From JAKPAM01 sp047601745 (GTDB taxonomy: Bacteria; Pseudomonadota; Gammaproteobacteria; Burkholderiales; Burkholderiaceae_E), in NCBI GenBank assembly GCA_047601745.1, contig JASGIS010000001.1:3906001-3970000 (forward strand): a stretch of 64,000 bases of DNA, written 5' to 3'. The notes beneath the pieces are model-generated. The model was given only the letters and a program-made list of their open reading frames with translations, was not told the DNA's origin and made no database searches. Made by a program: the position numbers and the translations under genes. Below are positions 52,176 to 60,729 of the stretch, in pieces (the first letter of the stretch is position 1; every line of letters starts with the position of its first letter).

Positions 52176-53660
52176 ATGAGCCGCGAAGTGTTGTTGCTGG
52201 TGGATGCCTTGGCGCGAGAGAAGAACGTCGCGCGCGAGGTGGTTTTCGGTGCGCTCGAAAGCGCGCTGGCTTCTGCAACCAAGAAGCGTTTCAAGGACGA
52301 AGTCGATGTCCGGGTGTCGATCGACCGGTTGACGGGCGAGGCCGAGTCGTTCCGCCGCTGGCAGGTCGTGCCCGACGGCGAACTCGAGGATCATGACCTG
52401 CAGATCATCCTGAGCGAGGCGCGCAAGCAGCTCGCCGACATCCAGGTCGGCGACTACGTCGAAGAAGAGCTCGAACCGGTCGACATGGGGCGGATCGGCG
52501 CGCAGGCGGCCAAGCAGGTGATCCTGCAGAAGATCCGCGACGCCGAGCGCGAGCAGATCATCGACGACTTCCTGCAGCGCGGCGAATCGATCCTGTCCGG
52601 CACGATCAAGCGGATGGATCGCGAAGGCGCGATCGTCGAATCCGGCAAGGTCGAGGCGCGGCTGCCGCGCGACCAGATGATCCCCAAGGAGAATCTGCGC
52701 GTCGGCGACCGCGTGCGTGCCTACGTGGCGCGCCTGAACCGCGAGGGGCGCGGGCCGCAGCTGTTCCTGTCGCGCACGTCGCCCGAATTCATCAAGCATC
52801 TGTTCGCGATCGAGGTGCCCGAGATCGAGCAGGGCCTGCTCGAAATCAAGGCCGCCGCGCGCGATCCCGGCGTGCGTGCGAAAATCGCGGTGTTCACCCA
52901 GGATCGCCGGATCGATCCGATCGGTACCTGCGTCGGCGTGCGCGGTTCGCGCGTGCAGGCCGTGACCGGCGAGCTGGCCGGCGAGCGCGTCGACATCGTG
53001 CTGTGGTCCGAGGATCCGGCGCAGTTCGTCATCGGTGCGCTGGCGCCGGCCAACGTCTCGTCGATCGTCGTCGACGAGGACAAGCACAGCATGGACGTCG
53101 TCGTCGACGAGGACAACCTCGCGCTGGCGATCGGCACCGGCGGCCGCAACGTGCGGCTGGCGTCCGAGCTGACCGGTTGGCAGATCAACATCATGACGGC
53201 CGAAGAATCGGCGCAGAAGACCGAGGCCGAGCGGGCGACGGTGCGCGAGCTGTTCATGCACAAGCTGGACGTCGACCAGGAGGTGGCCGACATCCTGATC
53301 GACGAGGGTTTCACCAGCGTCGAGGAAGTGGCCTACGTGCCGCTCAACGAGATGCTCGAGATCGAGTCGTTCGACGAGGACACGGTCAACGAGTTGCGCA
53401 ATCGCGCGCGCAACGTGTTGCTGACCGAGGCGATCGTGACCGAGGAGAAGATCGAGAAGACGGCCGAGGATCTGCTGTCGCTCGAAGGCATGGACAAGGC
53501 GCTGGCGGCCAAGCTGGCCGACGCCAACGTCCACAGCCGCGACGATCTGGCCGAACTGGCGGTCGACGAACTGGTCGAGGCGGTCGGCATCGGCGAGGAG
53601 CAGGCCCGGGACCTGATCATGAAGGCCCGTGCGCACTGGTTCGAAAGTGAATCGAACTAG
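52176..53660 (+). CDS. nusA: Transcription termination/antitermination protein NusA
   Basis: NusA binds RNA polymerase and RNA and controls pausing, termination and antitermination. The 494-residue protein has the N-terminal polymerase-binding domain (VNREKNV-like start at REVLLLVDALAREKNVA), S1 (GTIKRMDREGAIVESG), two KH domains (IGTCVGVRGSRVQAV; LAIGTGGRNVRLASELTGW) and two acidic C-terminal repeats, as in E. coli. AGGAGG lies nine bases before ATG 52176. Length matches E. coli (495). Confidence 0.98.
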   Translation: MSREVLLLVDALAREKNVAREVVFGALESALASATKKRFKDEVDVRVSIDRLTGEAESFRRWQVVPDGELEDHDLQIILSEARKQLADIQVGDYVEEELEPVDMGRIGAQAAKQVILQKIRDAEREQIIDDFLQRGESILSGTIKRMDREGAIVESGKVEARLPRDQMIPKENLRVGDRVRAYVARLNREGRGPQLFLSRTSPEFIKHLFAIEVPEIEQGLLEIKAAARDPGVRAKIAVFTQDRRIDPIGTCVGVRGSRVQAVTGELAGERVDIVLWSEDPAQFVIGALAPANVSSIVVDEDKHSMDVVVDEDNLALAIGTGGRNVRLASELTGWQINIMTAEESAQKTEAERATVRELFMHKLDVDQEVADILIDEGFTSVEEVAYVPLNEMLEIESFDEDTVNELRNRARNVLLTEAIVTEEKIEKTAEDLLSLEGMDKALAAKLADANVHSRDDLAELAVDELVEAVGIGEEQARDLIMKARAHWFESESN

Positions 53661-53797
53661 CCGCCGGCAGGCTTGGCCTGAGGCAATCGAACTCCGGGCT
53701 GCCGGCAGGATCGCCCGGGGGGTAACGGATGAGAGGCGCGCCATGTAGGTGGGCGACAAACACGCCGAGCGGCGCCTGTTGGGGATGAAGAGGTCAT

Positions 53798-56755
53798 ATG
53801 GCAAGTACGAATGTTGCGAAGTTTGCTGCGGAATTGAGAATGCCCGCCGAGGTGCTGCTCGACCAGCTGCGCTCGGCCGGCGTGGTCAAGCACACGCCGA
53901 ACGACGAGATCACCGAAACCGACAAGGAACAGTTGCTGGCGTCGTTGCGCAAGTCGCATGGCAGTGAGGAAGCGGCCAAGAAGAAGATCACGTTGACGCG
54001 CAAGCAGACATCCGAGATCAAGCAGGCCGATTCGACGGGTCGTAATCGCACGATCCAGGTCGAGGTGCGCAAGAAGCGCGTGTTCGTCAAGCGCGACCCC
54101 AATGAAGCGGCAGCCGACCAGGCGGTCGATGCGCGCGAAGAAGAAGTGAACGAACCGGTGGTACAGGTCATCGACGAGGCGCAGCGTCAGCAGCGCGAAG
54201 AGGAAGAACACCGTCAGCGCGAACTGCTCGAGCGCCAGGCCGCCGAGCTGCGCGAGAAGCAGGAACGGCTCGAACGCGAGGCCCGGCTCGAGGCCGAGGC
54301 GGCGGCCGAGGCCGCGCGCCGCTCCGAAGAGGCGCAACGGCAGCTCGAGCTCGAGCGCGCCGCCGCGGCCGAGCGGGCCGAGAAAGCCGAGCAGGCGCGC
54401 CGCGCCGAGGCCGCCGCGGCCCAGCAGTCCGAGGAAACGCGCGTCGCCCGCGAGGCGCAGAAGGCCGAGGAGGACCGCAAGGCCGCCGAACAGGCCGCCG
54501 CCGCGCAGGCCGCGGTCGACGCGGCCGCCGAGCGTTCGCGCAAGGCGCAGGAACAGATGGCCGCGCAGGCCGAGGCGCGTCGCGCCGTCGAGCGCGAGGT
54601 CGCCGAGATCAACCGGCTGATGGAAATGCAGCGCCGGCCGCAGCCGAAGGTGGCCACGCCGCCGCCGGCTCCGCCGGTCGTCGCCAAGACGGCCGCGCCG
54701 GCGGCACCGGGTGCACGCCCGACGGCGCCGGGCACGCTGCATCGGCCGGCGGGCACCAAGGACGGCAAGGCGCCGGCGACGGCTGCGCCCGGTACCGCCG
54801 ACGCCAAGGACAAGAAACACGTCAAGGCCGAGAAGCTGTCGTCGTCGTGGCACGAGGAAGGCGCCAAGCGTCGCGCGATCAAGACGCGCGGCGACTCGGC
54901 CGGCGGCGCCGGCGGATGGCGCGGCGGCGGTCGCGGATCGCGCCATCGCGATCATCGCGAGGAATCGAACTTCCAGGCGTCCAGCAACGAGCCGGTGGTG
55001 CGCGAAGTGCACGTGCCCGAGACGATCACCGTGGCCGACCTGGCGCACAAGATGTCGGTCAAGGCCGCCGAAGTGATCAAGGCGCTGATGAAACTCGGCC
55101 AGATGGTCACGATCAACCAGGTGCTCGACCAGGAAACGGCGATGATCCTCGTCGAAGAACTCGGGCACAAGGCGGTGGCCGCCAAGCTCGACGATCCCGA
55201 GGCCTTCCTCGTCGACTCGCACGCGAACAACACCGACGAGCTGCTGCCGCGTCCGCCGGTCGTCACCGTCATGGGCCACGTCGACCACGGCAAGACCTCG
55301 CTGCTGGACTTCATCCGGCGCACCAAGGTCGCGTCCGGCGAGGCCGGCGGCATCACGCAGCACATCGGCGCTTATCACGTCGAGACGCCGCGCGGCGTCG
55401 TCACGTTCCTCGATACGCCTGGCCACGAAGCGTTCACCGCGATGCGGGCGCGCGGCGCGGCGGCGACCGACATCGTCATCCTGGTGGTGGCGGCCGACGA
55501 TGGCGTGATGCCGCAGACGGTCGAGGCGATCAGCCATGCGAAGGCCGCCAAGGTGCCGATCGTCGTCGCGATGAACAAGATCGACAAGCCCGAGGCCAAT
55601 CCCGACCGGGTCAAGCAGGAACTGGTCGCCAACGACGTGATTCCCGAGGAATACGGCGGCGACGTGCCGATCGTGCCGGTGTCGGCCAAGACCGGCCAGG
55701 GCATCGACGATCTGCTCGAGAACGTGCTGCTGCAGGCCGAGGTGCTCGAGCTGAAGGCGCCGAAGGAAGGCGCGGCCAAGGGCCTGGTCATCGAGGCGCG
55801 GCTGGACAAGGGACGCGGTCCGGTCGCGACCGTGCTGGTCCAGTCCGGCACCTTGAACAAGGGCGACATCGTGCTGGCCGGTTCGGTGTTCGGCCGGGTC
55901 CGCGCGATGATGGACGAGAACGGCAAGAACGTGACGTCCGCGGGCCCGTCGATTCCGGTCGAGATCCAGGGCCTGGCCGAGGTGCCGCAGGCCGGCGAGG
56001 ACGTGCTGGTGCTGGGCGACGAGCGCAAGGCGCGCGAGATCGCGCTGTTCCGCCAGGGCAAGTTCCGCGACGTCAAGCTGGCGCGCCAGCAGGCGGCCAA
56101 GCTCGAGAACATGATGGACCAGATGACCGAGGGCGAGGTCAAGACCCTGCCGTTGATCATCAAGGCCGACGTGCAGGGTTCGCAGGAAGCGCTGGCGCAG
56201 TCGATGCTCAAACTGTCGACCGACGAGGTCAGGGTCGTCATCATCCGCCAGGCGGTCGGCGGCATCACCGAGTCCGACGTCAACCTGGCGACCGCGTCCA
56301 AGGCCGTCATCCTCGGCTTCAACGTGCGGGCCGACCAGCAGGCGCGCCGGCTGGCCGATACGAACGGCGTCGACGTCCGCTACTACAGCATCATCTACGA
56401 CGCGGTCGACGAGGTGAAGGCGGCGATGGCCGGCCTGCTGTCGCCCGAGAAGCGCGAGGAGATCCTCGGCCTGGTCGAAATCCGCCAGGTCATCAAGGTC
56501 TCGCGGATCGGCAACATCGCCGGCTGCATGGTGCTCGAGGGCATCGTCCGCCGCGGTGCGCAAGTCCGCCTGCTGCGCGACAGCGCGGTGATCTGGACCG
56601 GCGAGCTCGATTCGCTGCGCCGCTTCAAGGACGACGTGCGCGAGGTCAAGGAAGGCTTCGAGTGCGGCCTGACGCTGCGCAACTACGACGACATCCACGT
56701 CGGCGACCAGCTCGAGGTGTTCGAAGTGAAGGAAGTGGCGCGCACGACGCTGTGA
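53798..56755 (+). CDS. infB: Translation initiation factor IF-2
   Basis: IF-2 is the GTPase that places initiator tRNA on the ribosome. The 985-residue protein has the IF2-N domain (MASTNVAKFAAELRMPAEVL), a long charged coiled coil rich in Glu/Arg/Ala (about 125-290), a Pro/Ala linker, a second N-domain (ETITVADLAHKMSVKAAEVI), the GTPase (G1 GHVDHGKT about 492, G3 DTPGHEAF, G4 NKID) and the C-terminal tRNA-binding domains. GAGG precedes ATG 53798. An internal shorter start is possible, as in E. coli, but not decided. Confidence 0.98.
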   Translation: MASTNVAKFAAELRMPAEVLLDQLRSAGVVKHTPNDEITETDKEQLLASLRKSHGSEEAAKKKITLTRKQTSEIKQADSTGRNRTIQVEVRKKRVFVKRDPNEAAADQAVDAREEEVNEPVVQVIDEAQRQQREEEEHRQRELLERQAAELREKQERLEREARLEAEAAAEAARRSEEAQRQLELERAAAAERAEKAEQARRAEAAAAQQSEETRVAREAQKAEEDRKAAEQAAAAQAAVDAAAERSRKAQEQMAAQAEARRAVEREVAEINRLMEMQRRPQPKVATPPPAPPVVAKTAAPAAPGARPTAPGTLHRPAGTKDGKAPATAAPGTADAKDKKHVKAEKLSSSWHEEGAKRRAIKTRGDSAGGAGGWRGGGRGSRHRDHREESNFQASSNEPVVREVHVPETITVADLAHKMSVKAAEVIKALMKLGQMVTINQVLDQETAMILVEELGHKAVAAKLDDPEAFLVDSHANNTDELLPRPPVVTVMGHVDHGKTSLLDFIRRTKVASGEAGGITQHIGAYHVETPRGVVTFLDTPGHEAFTAMRARGAAATDIVILVVAADDGVMPQTVEAISHAKAAKVPIVVAMNKIDKPEANPDRVKQELVANDVIPEEYGGDVPIVPVSAKTGQGIDDLLENVLLQAEVLELKAPKEGAAKGLVIEARLDKGRGPVATVLVQSGTLNKGDIVLAGSVFGRVRAMMDENGKNVTSAGPSIPVEIQGLAEVPQAGEDVLVLGDERKAREIALFRQGKFRDVKLARQQAAKLENMMDQMTEGEVKTLPLIIKADVQGSQEALAQSMLKLSTDEVRVVIIRQAVGGITESDVNLATASKAVILGFNVRADQQARRLADTNGVDVRYYSIIYDAVDEVKAAMAGLLSPEKREEILGLVEIRQVIKVSRIGNIAGCMVLEGIVRRGAQVRLLRDSAVIWTGELDSLRRFKDDVREVKEGFECGLTLRNYDDIHVGDQLEVFEVKEVARTTL

Positions 56756-56786
56756 GGCGTCGTCGCCGCGGCGGTGAGGCCAGCGT

Positions 56787-57185
56787 ATGAGTCGACACAG
56801 CAGGACCGGCGCCGATCGCGGCGTCCGGGTCGCCGAGCAGATCCACCAGGAACTGGCCGAGATGATTCGGGCCGAGGTCAAGGATCCGCGGATCGGCATG
56901 GTGACCGTCACCGGCGTCGACCTGACGCCGGACTACGCGTACGCGACCGTCCACTACACGGTGCTGCCGGATGACGAGCAGACGGTGCGCGGCACGCAGG
57001 CCGGCCTGGCCCGCGCGGCCGGGTTCCTGCGCGCGCAGTTGTTCAAGCGGGTGCGCATCCACACGACGCCCGAGCTGCGTTTCGCGCACGATCGCTCGGT
57101 CGAGTACGGCGCGCAGATGTCGAAGCTGATCGACCAGGCCAACGCGCGCCACGGCGACGACGTCGACGACGACCCAGCCAATTAG
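56787..57185 (+). CDS. rbfA: Ribosome-binding factor A
   Basis: RbfA is a KH-fold protein needed for 16S rRNA 5'-end maturation and cold growth. The 132-residue protein has VAEQIHQELAEMIRAEVKDP, the conserved RIGMVTVTGVDLTPDYAYAT, and LRAQLFKRVRIHTTPELRF. It lies 31 bases after infB and 14 before truB, in the conserved operon order. Confidence 0.97.
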   Translation: MSRHSRTGADRGVRVAEQIHQELAEMIRAEVKDPRIGMVTVTGVDLTPDYAYATVHYTVLPDDEQTVRGTQAGLARAAGFLRAQLFKRVRIHTTPELRFAHDRSVEYGAQMSKLIDQANARHGDDVDDDPAN

Positions 57186-57199
57186 GAGTCTTTCGAAGC

Positions 57200-58141
57200 A
57201 TGACCGTGACCGACGAGACGGCACGTTCGCGTCCGTCGGGTCGGGCACCACGCGAGCGCATCGATGGCGTGCTGCTGTTCGACAAGCCGCCGGGCCTTAG
57301 CTCGAACCAGGCGATGATGGCCGCGCGCCGGCTGATGGGCGCGGCCAAGGCCGGCCATGGCGGCACGCTCGATCCGATGGCCACCGGGCTGCTGCCGCTG
57401 CTGTTCGGCGAGGCGACCAAGTTCGCGCACGATCTGCTCGATGCCGACAAGACCTATCTGGCCGAGATGACGCTCGGCACGCGGACCGATACCGGCGACC
57501 GTGAAGGCGCGGTGATCGCGACCGCGCGCTGCACGTCGACGCCCGACGACGTGCGGCGCGCCGCGGCCGGATTCGTCGGCGACATCGACCAGGTGCCGCC
57601 GATGTATTCGGCGCTCAAGCGCGACGGCAAGCCTTTGTACGCGTACGCGCGCGAAGGGGTGACGCTCGAACGCGAGGCGCGGCGCGTGACGATCCACTCG
57701 ATCGACGTCGTCGACGTCGATCTGCCGCGGGTGTCGCTGCGCGTGCATTGCAGCAAGGGCACGTACATCCGCACGCTGGTCGAGGACATCGGCCTGGCGC
57801 TCGGCTGCGGCGCGCACCTGAGCGCGCTGCGCCGCGAGGCGGTGGCCGGGCTGGCCGTCGCCGACGCGATCACGCTGGCGCGGATCGAAGCGCTCGACCT
57901 GGCGGCGCGGCGCGCGCTGCTCGGGCCGCTGGACAGCCTGCTGGCCGGATTGCCCGACGTGCGGCTCGATCCGGTCATGGCGCGCCGCTTCGGCCAGGGC
58001 CAGCGCCTGCGCCTGCATCCTCCCGACGGCACGCGCTCGCGCGTGCGCGTCTATGCGAACGAACGACTGCTGGGGCTGGCCGCGCTGGACGACGGCGTGC
58101 TGGTCCCGCAACGATTGATTTCAACGGAAACTCCACCATGA
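57200..58141 (+). CDS. truB: tRNA pseudouridine(55) synthase TruB
   Basis: TruB makes the T-loop pseudouridine 55. The 313-residue protein has the catalytic GHGGTLDPMATGLLP (Asp58), YLAEMTLGTRTDTGDREG, and VHCSKGTYIRTLVEDIG. AGGAG precedes ATG 57200. Its stop shares ATGA with the typA start, so the two are coupled. Confidence 0.97.
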   Translation: MTVTDETARSRPSGRAPRERIDGVLLFDKPPGLSSNQAMMAARRLMGAAKAGHGGTLDPMATGLLPLLFGEATKFAHDLLDADKTYLAEMTLGTRTDTGDREGAVIATARCTSTPDDVRRAAAGFVGDIDQVPPMYSALKRDGKPLYAYAREGVTLEREARRVTIHSIDVVDVDLPRVSLRVHCSKGTYIRTLVEDIGLALGCGAHLSALRREAVAGLAVADAITLARIEALDLAARRALLGPLDSLLAGLPDVRLDPVMARRFGQGQRLRLHPPDGTRSRVRVYANERLLGLAALDDGVLVPQRLISTETPP

Positions 58142-60015
58142 GCCTCGCGATACGAAACATCGCCATCATCGCCCACGTCGATCACGGCAAGACCACGCTG
58201 GTCGACCAGCTGCTGCGCCAGTCGGGCACGTTCCGCAGCAACCAGCAGGTCGCCGAACGCGTGATGGACAGCAACGACCTGGAACGCGAACGCGGGATCA
58301 CGATCCTGGCCAAGAACTGCGCGGTCGACTACCAGGACACCCGGATCAACATCGTCGACACGCCCGGGCACGCCGACTTCGGCGGCGAGGTCGAGCGGGC
58401 GCTGTCGATGGTCGACGGCGTGCTGCTGCTGGTCGACGCGGTCGAAGGGCCGATGCCGCAGACCCGCTTCGTCACGCGCAAGGCGCTGGCGCTGGGCCTG
58501 AAGCCGATCGTCGTCGTCAACAAGATCGATCGGCCCGGCGCGCGGCCGGACTGGGTCGTCAACCAGACCTTCGACCTGTTCGACAAGCTGGGCGCGACCG
58601 AGGAGCAGCTCGACTTCCCGGTCGTCTACGCATCGGCCGTCAACGGCTTCGCGCTGGACGATCTGAAGGGCCTGCCGGCCGACGGCGTCGCCAACGCCGA
58701 CGACGCCCGGGCCAAGGGCTTGTCGATGGAGCCGTTGTTCGCGGCCGTGCTGCGCTACGTGCCGGTACGCCAGGACGATCCGGACGGCCCGCTGCAGTTG
58801 CAGATCTCGGCACTCGACTATTCGAGCTACGTCGGCAAGATCGGCGTCGGCCGGATCACGTGCGGACGCATCCGCGCCGGCCAGTCGGTCGCCGTGATGT
58901 TCGGCGACCCGGCCGAATCGGGCGTCGCACCGGTGACCCGCAAGGTCAACCAGGTGCTGCGCTACAAGGGGCTCGAGCGCTCGGTCGTCGACGAGGCCGA
59001 GGCCGGCGACATCATCGCGATCAACGGCATCGAGGAGCTGGACATCGGCACGACCGTCTGCGATCCGGCCCGGCCCGAGCCGCTGCCGCTGCTGAAGGTC
59101 GACGAGCCGACGATGACGATGGAGTTCCTCGTCAACACCTCGCCGATGGCCGGCCGCGAAGGCAAGTTCGTGACCAGCCGCCAGATCCGCGAGCGCCTCG
59201 AGCGCGAGCTCAAGTCGAACGTCGCGCTGCGGGTCGAGTTCACCAGCGATTCGGACACGTTCATCGTGTCGGGACGCGGCGAGCTGCACCTGACGATCCT
59301 GCTCGAGAACCTGCGCCGCGAAGGCTACGAGATCGCCGTCTCGCGTCCGAAGCCGAAGATCCGCATCGTCGACGGCGAACGCCAGGAGCCGTACGAGTCG
59401 TTGACGATGGACCTCGAAGAAAACCATCAGGGCGGCGTGATGGAGCTGCTGGGCCGCCGCAAGGGCGAGCTGCAGAACATGGAGCCCGACGGCAAGGGCC
59501 GCGTGCGGCTCGAGTACCGCGTGCCCGCGCGCGGACTGATCGGCTTTCACAACGAGTTCCTGAACCTGACCCGCGGCACCGGCATCATGAGCCACGTGTT
59601 CGACGATTATGATGCGTGGGCCGGCGACATCGAGGACCGGCGCAACGGCGTGCTGATCTCGCAGGACGACGGCGATGCGGTCGCGTACGCGTTGTGGAAG
59701 CTGCAGGAACGCGGACGGATGTTCGTCAAGCCCAACGACCCGCTGTACGAGGGCATGATCATCGGCATCCACTCGCGCGACAACGACCTGGTCGTCAATC
59801 CGATCAAGGAGAAGAAGCTGACCAACGTTCGCGCGTCGGGCAAGGACGAGCACATCGTGCTGACGCCGCCGATCGAACTGACGCTGGAGAAGGCCGTCGA
59901 ATTCATCGCCGACGACGAACTGGTCGAACTGACGCCCAAGAGCATCCGCCTGCGCAAGCGCCTGCTCAAAGAGCACGAGCGCAAGCGCGCGTCGCGCGAG
60001 GGCGAAACCGGCTGA
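58138..60015 (+). CDS. typA: Ribosome-associated GTPase TypA/BipA
   Basis: BipA is an EF-G-like GTPase acting in ribosome assembly and stress growth. From ATG 58138 it has 625 residues: G1 AHVDHGKT (12-19), switch ERERGITILAKN, G3 DTPGHADFGGE, G4 NKID, then EF-G-like domains and the BipA-specific C-terminus (HEHKRASRE-like end KEHERKRASREGETG). It overlaps truB by ATGA. The next gene is 159 bases away. Confidence 0.97.
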   Translation: MSLAIRNIAIIAHVDHGKTTLVDQLLRQSGTFRSNQQVAERVMDSNDLERERGITILAKNCAVDYQDTRINIVDTPGHADFGGEVERALSMVDGVLLLVDAVEGPMPQTRFVTRKALALGLKPIVVVNKIDRPGARPDWVVNQTFDLFDKLGATEEQLDFPVVYASAVNGFALDDLKGLPADGVANADDARAKGLSMEPLFAAVLRYVPVRQDDPDGPLQLQISALDYSSYVGKIGVGRITCGRIRAGQSVAVMFGDPAESGVAPVTRKVNQVLRYKGLERSVVDEAEAGDIIAINGIEELDIGTTVCDPARPEPLPLLKVDEPTMTMEFLVNTSPMAGREGKFVTSRQIRERLERELKSNVALRVEFTSDSDTFIVSGRGELHLTILLENLRREGYEIAVSRPKPKIRIVDGERQEPYESLTMDLEENHQGGVMELLGRRKGELQNMEPDGKGRVRLEYRVPARGLIGFHNEFLNLTRGTGIMSHVFDDYDAWAGDIEDRRNGVLISQDDGDAVAYALWKLQERGRMFVKPNDPLYEGMIIGIHSRDNDLVVNPIKEKKLTNVRASGKDEHIVLTPPIELTLEKAVEFIADDELVELTPKSIRLRKRLLKEHERKRASREGETG

Positions 60016-60174
60016 CTTACAACACTCGAAAACACTCGAACGACGGGATCGGCAGATTTTTGTTGGCGCGGGATCCGTTTCGCGTCATTCTTGCCCGTCA
60101 TGGATTGACACGATCTTGTCGAATCCTTCCGCATACGCGAACAAACCAACATTGATCCCCGTCGAGGAGTGAGT

Positions 60175-60528
60175 ATGGCAACTGCCAAGAAGGCTGCGGC
60201 AAAGCAACCGGCAGCGAAGAAGTCCGCCGAGAACAAGCCTGCAGCGAAGAAGGCCGGCGCCACCGCCGACAAGAAACCGCGCACGCCCAATGCGGCGTTC
60301 ATGAAAGCGCTGACGCCGAGTCCGGCGCTGGCCGAGGTCGTCGGCAACGGCGCGCTGCCGCGCACCGAGGCGATCAAGAAACTGTGGGAATACATCAAGA
60401 AGCACAACCTGCAGGACAGCGTCAACAAGCGGAACATCAACGCCGACGCCAAGCTGCAGCCGATCTTCGGCAAGGCGCAGGTGACGATGTTCGAGATGAC
60501 CAAGCTCGTCAACGCGCATCTGTCCTGA
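60175..60528 (+). CDS. SWIB/MDM2-domain protein with histone-H1-like tail
   Basis: A 117-residue protein: residues 1-36 are Lys/Ala/Pro-rich (MATAKKAAAKQPAAKK and a second similar block), resembling the tail of histone H1, and 38-117 are a SWIB domain (FMKALTPSPALAEVVGNG, EAIKKLWEYIKKHNLQDSVN, PIFGKAQVTMFEMTKLVNAH). SWIB domains occur in eukaryotic chromatin remodelers, chlamydiae and many Burkholderiales; the bacterial role is probably DNA-related but unknown. GAGGAG at 60164-60169 is five bases before ATG 60175; an upstream GTG overlaps that site and is less likely. TTGACA at 60105-60110 is a possible -35 with a weak -10. Confidence 0.93.
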   Translation: MATAKKAAAKQPAAKKSAENKPAAKKAGATADKKPRTPNAAFMKALTPSPALAEVVGNGALPRTEAIKKLWEYIKKHNLQDSVNKRNINADAKLQPIFGKAQVTMFEMTKLVNAHLS

Positions 60529-60575
60529 CGCGGAGCGCAGCGCCGGTCGGTGATCCGATCGGGCGCGATGTCCGG

Positions 60576-60599
60576 AAGGCCGCCTCGCGCGGCCTTTTT
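60576..60599 (+). terminator. Intrinsic terminator after the SWIB gene
   Basis: AAGGCCGC (60576-60583) pairs with GCGGCCTT (60589-60596) around a five-base loop and is followed by T to 60599. It lies 47 bases after the SWIB stop and separates it from the c-di-GMP gene. Confidence 0.85.
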
Positions 60600-60729
60600 G
60601 CATGGCGGCGGTCGCGCCGGATCCGACGGGCGATGCGCCGTCCGGAATGATCGGGCCGCCGGCCGTCGGAGCCCTGGCCAGGGGCCGCGGGATTGGCGGG
60701 ATCATCACCCGATTCGCGTAAGGCATCGT

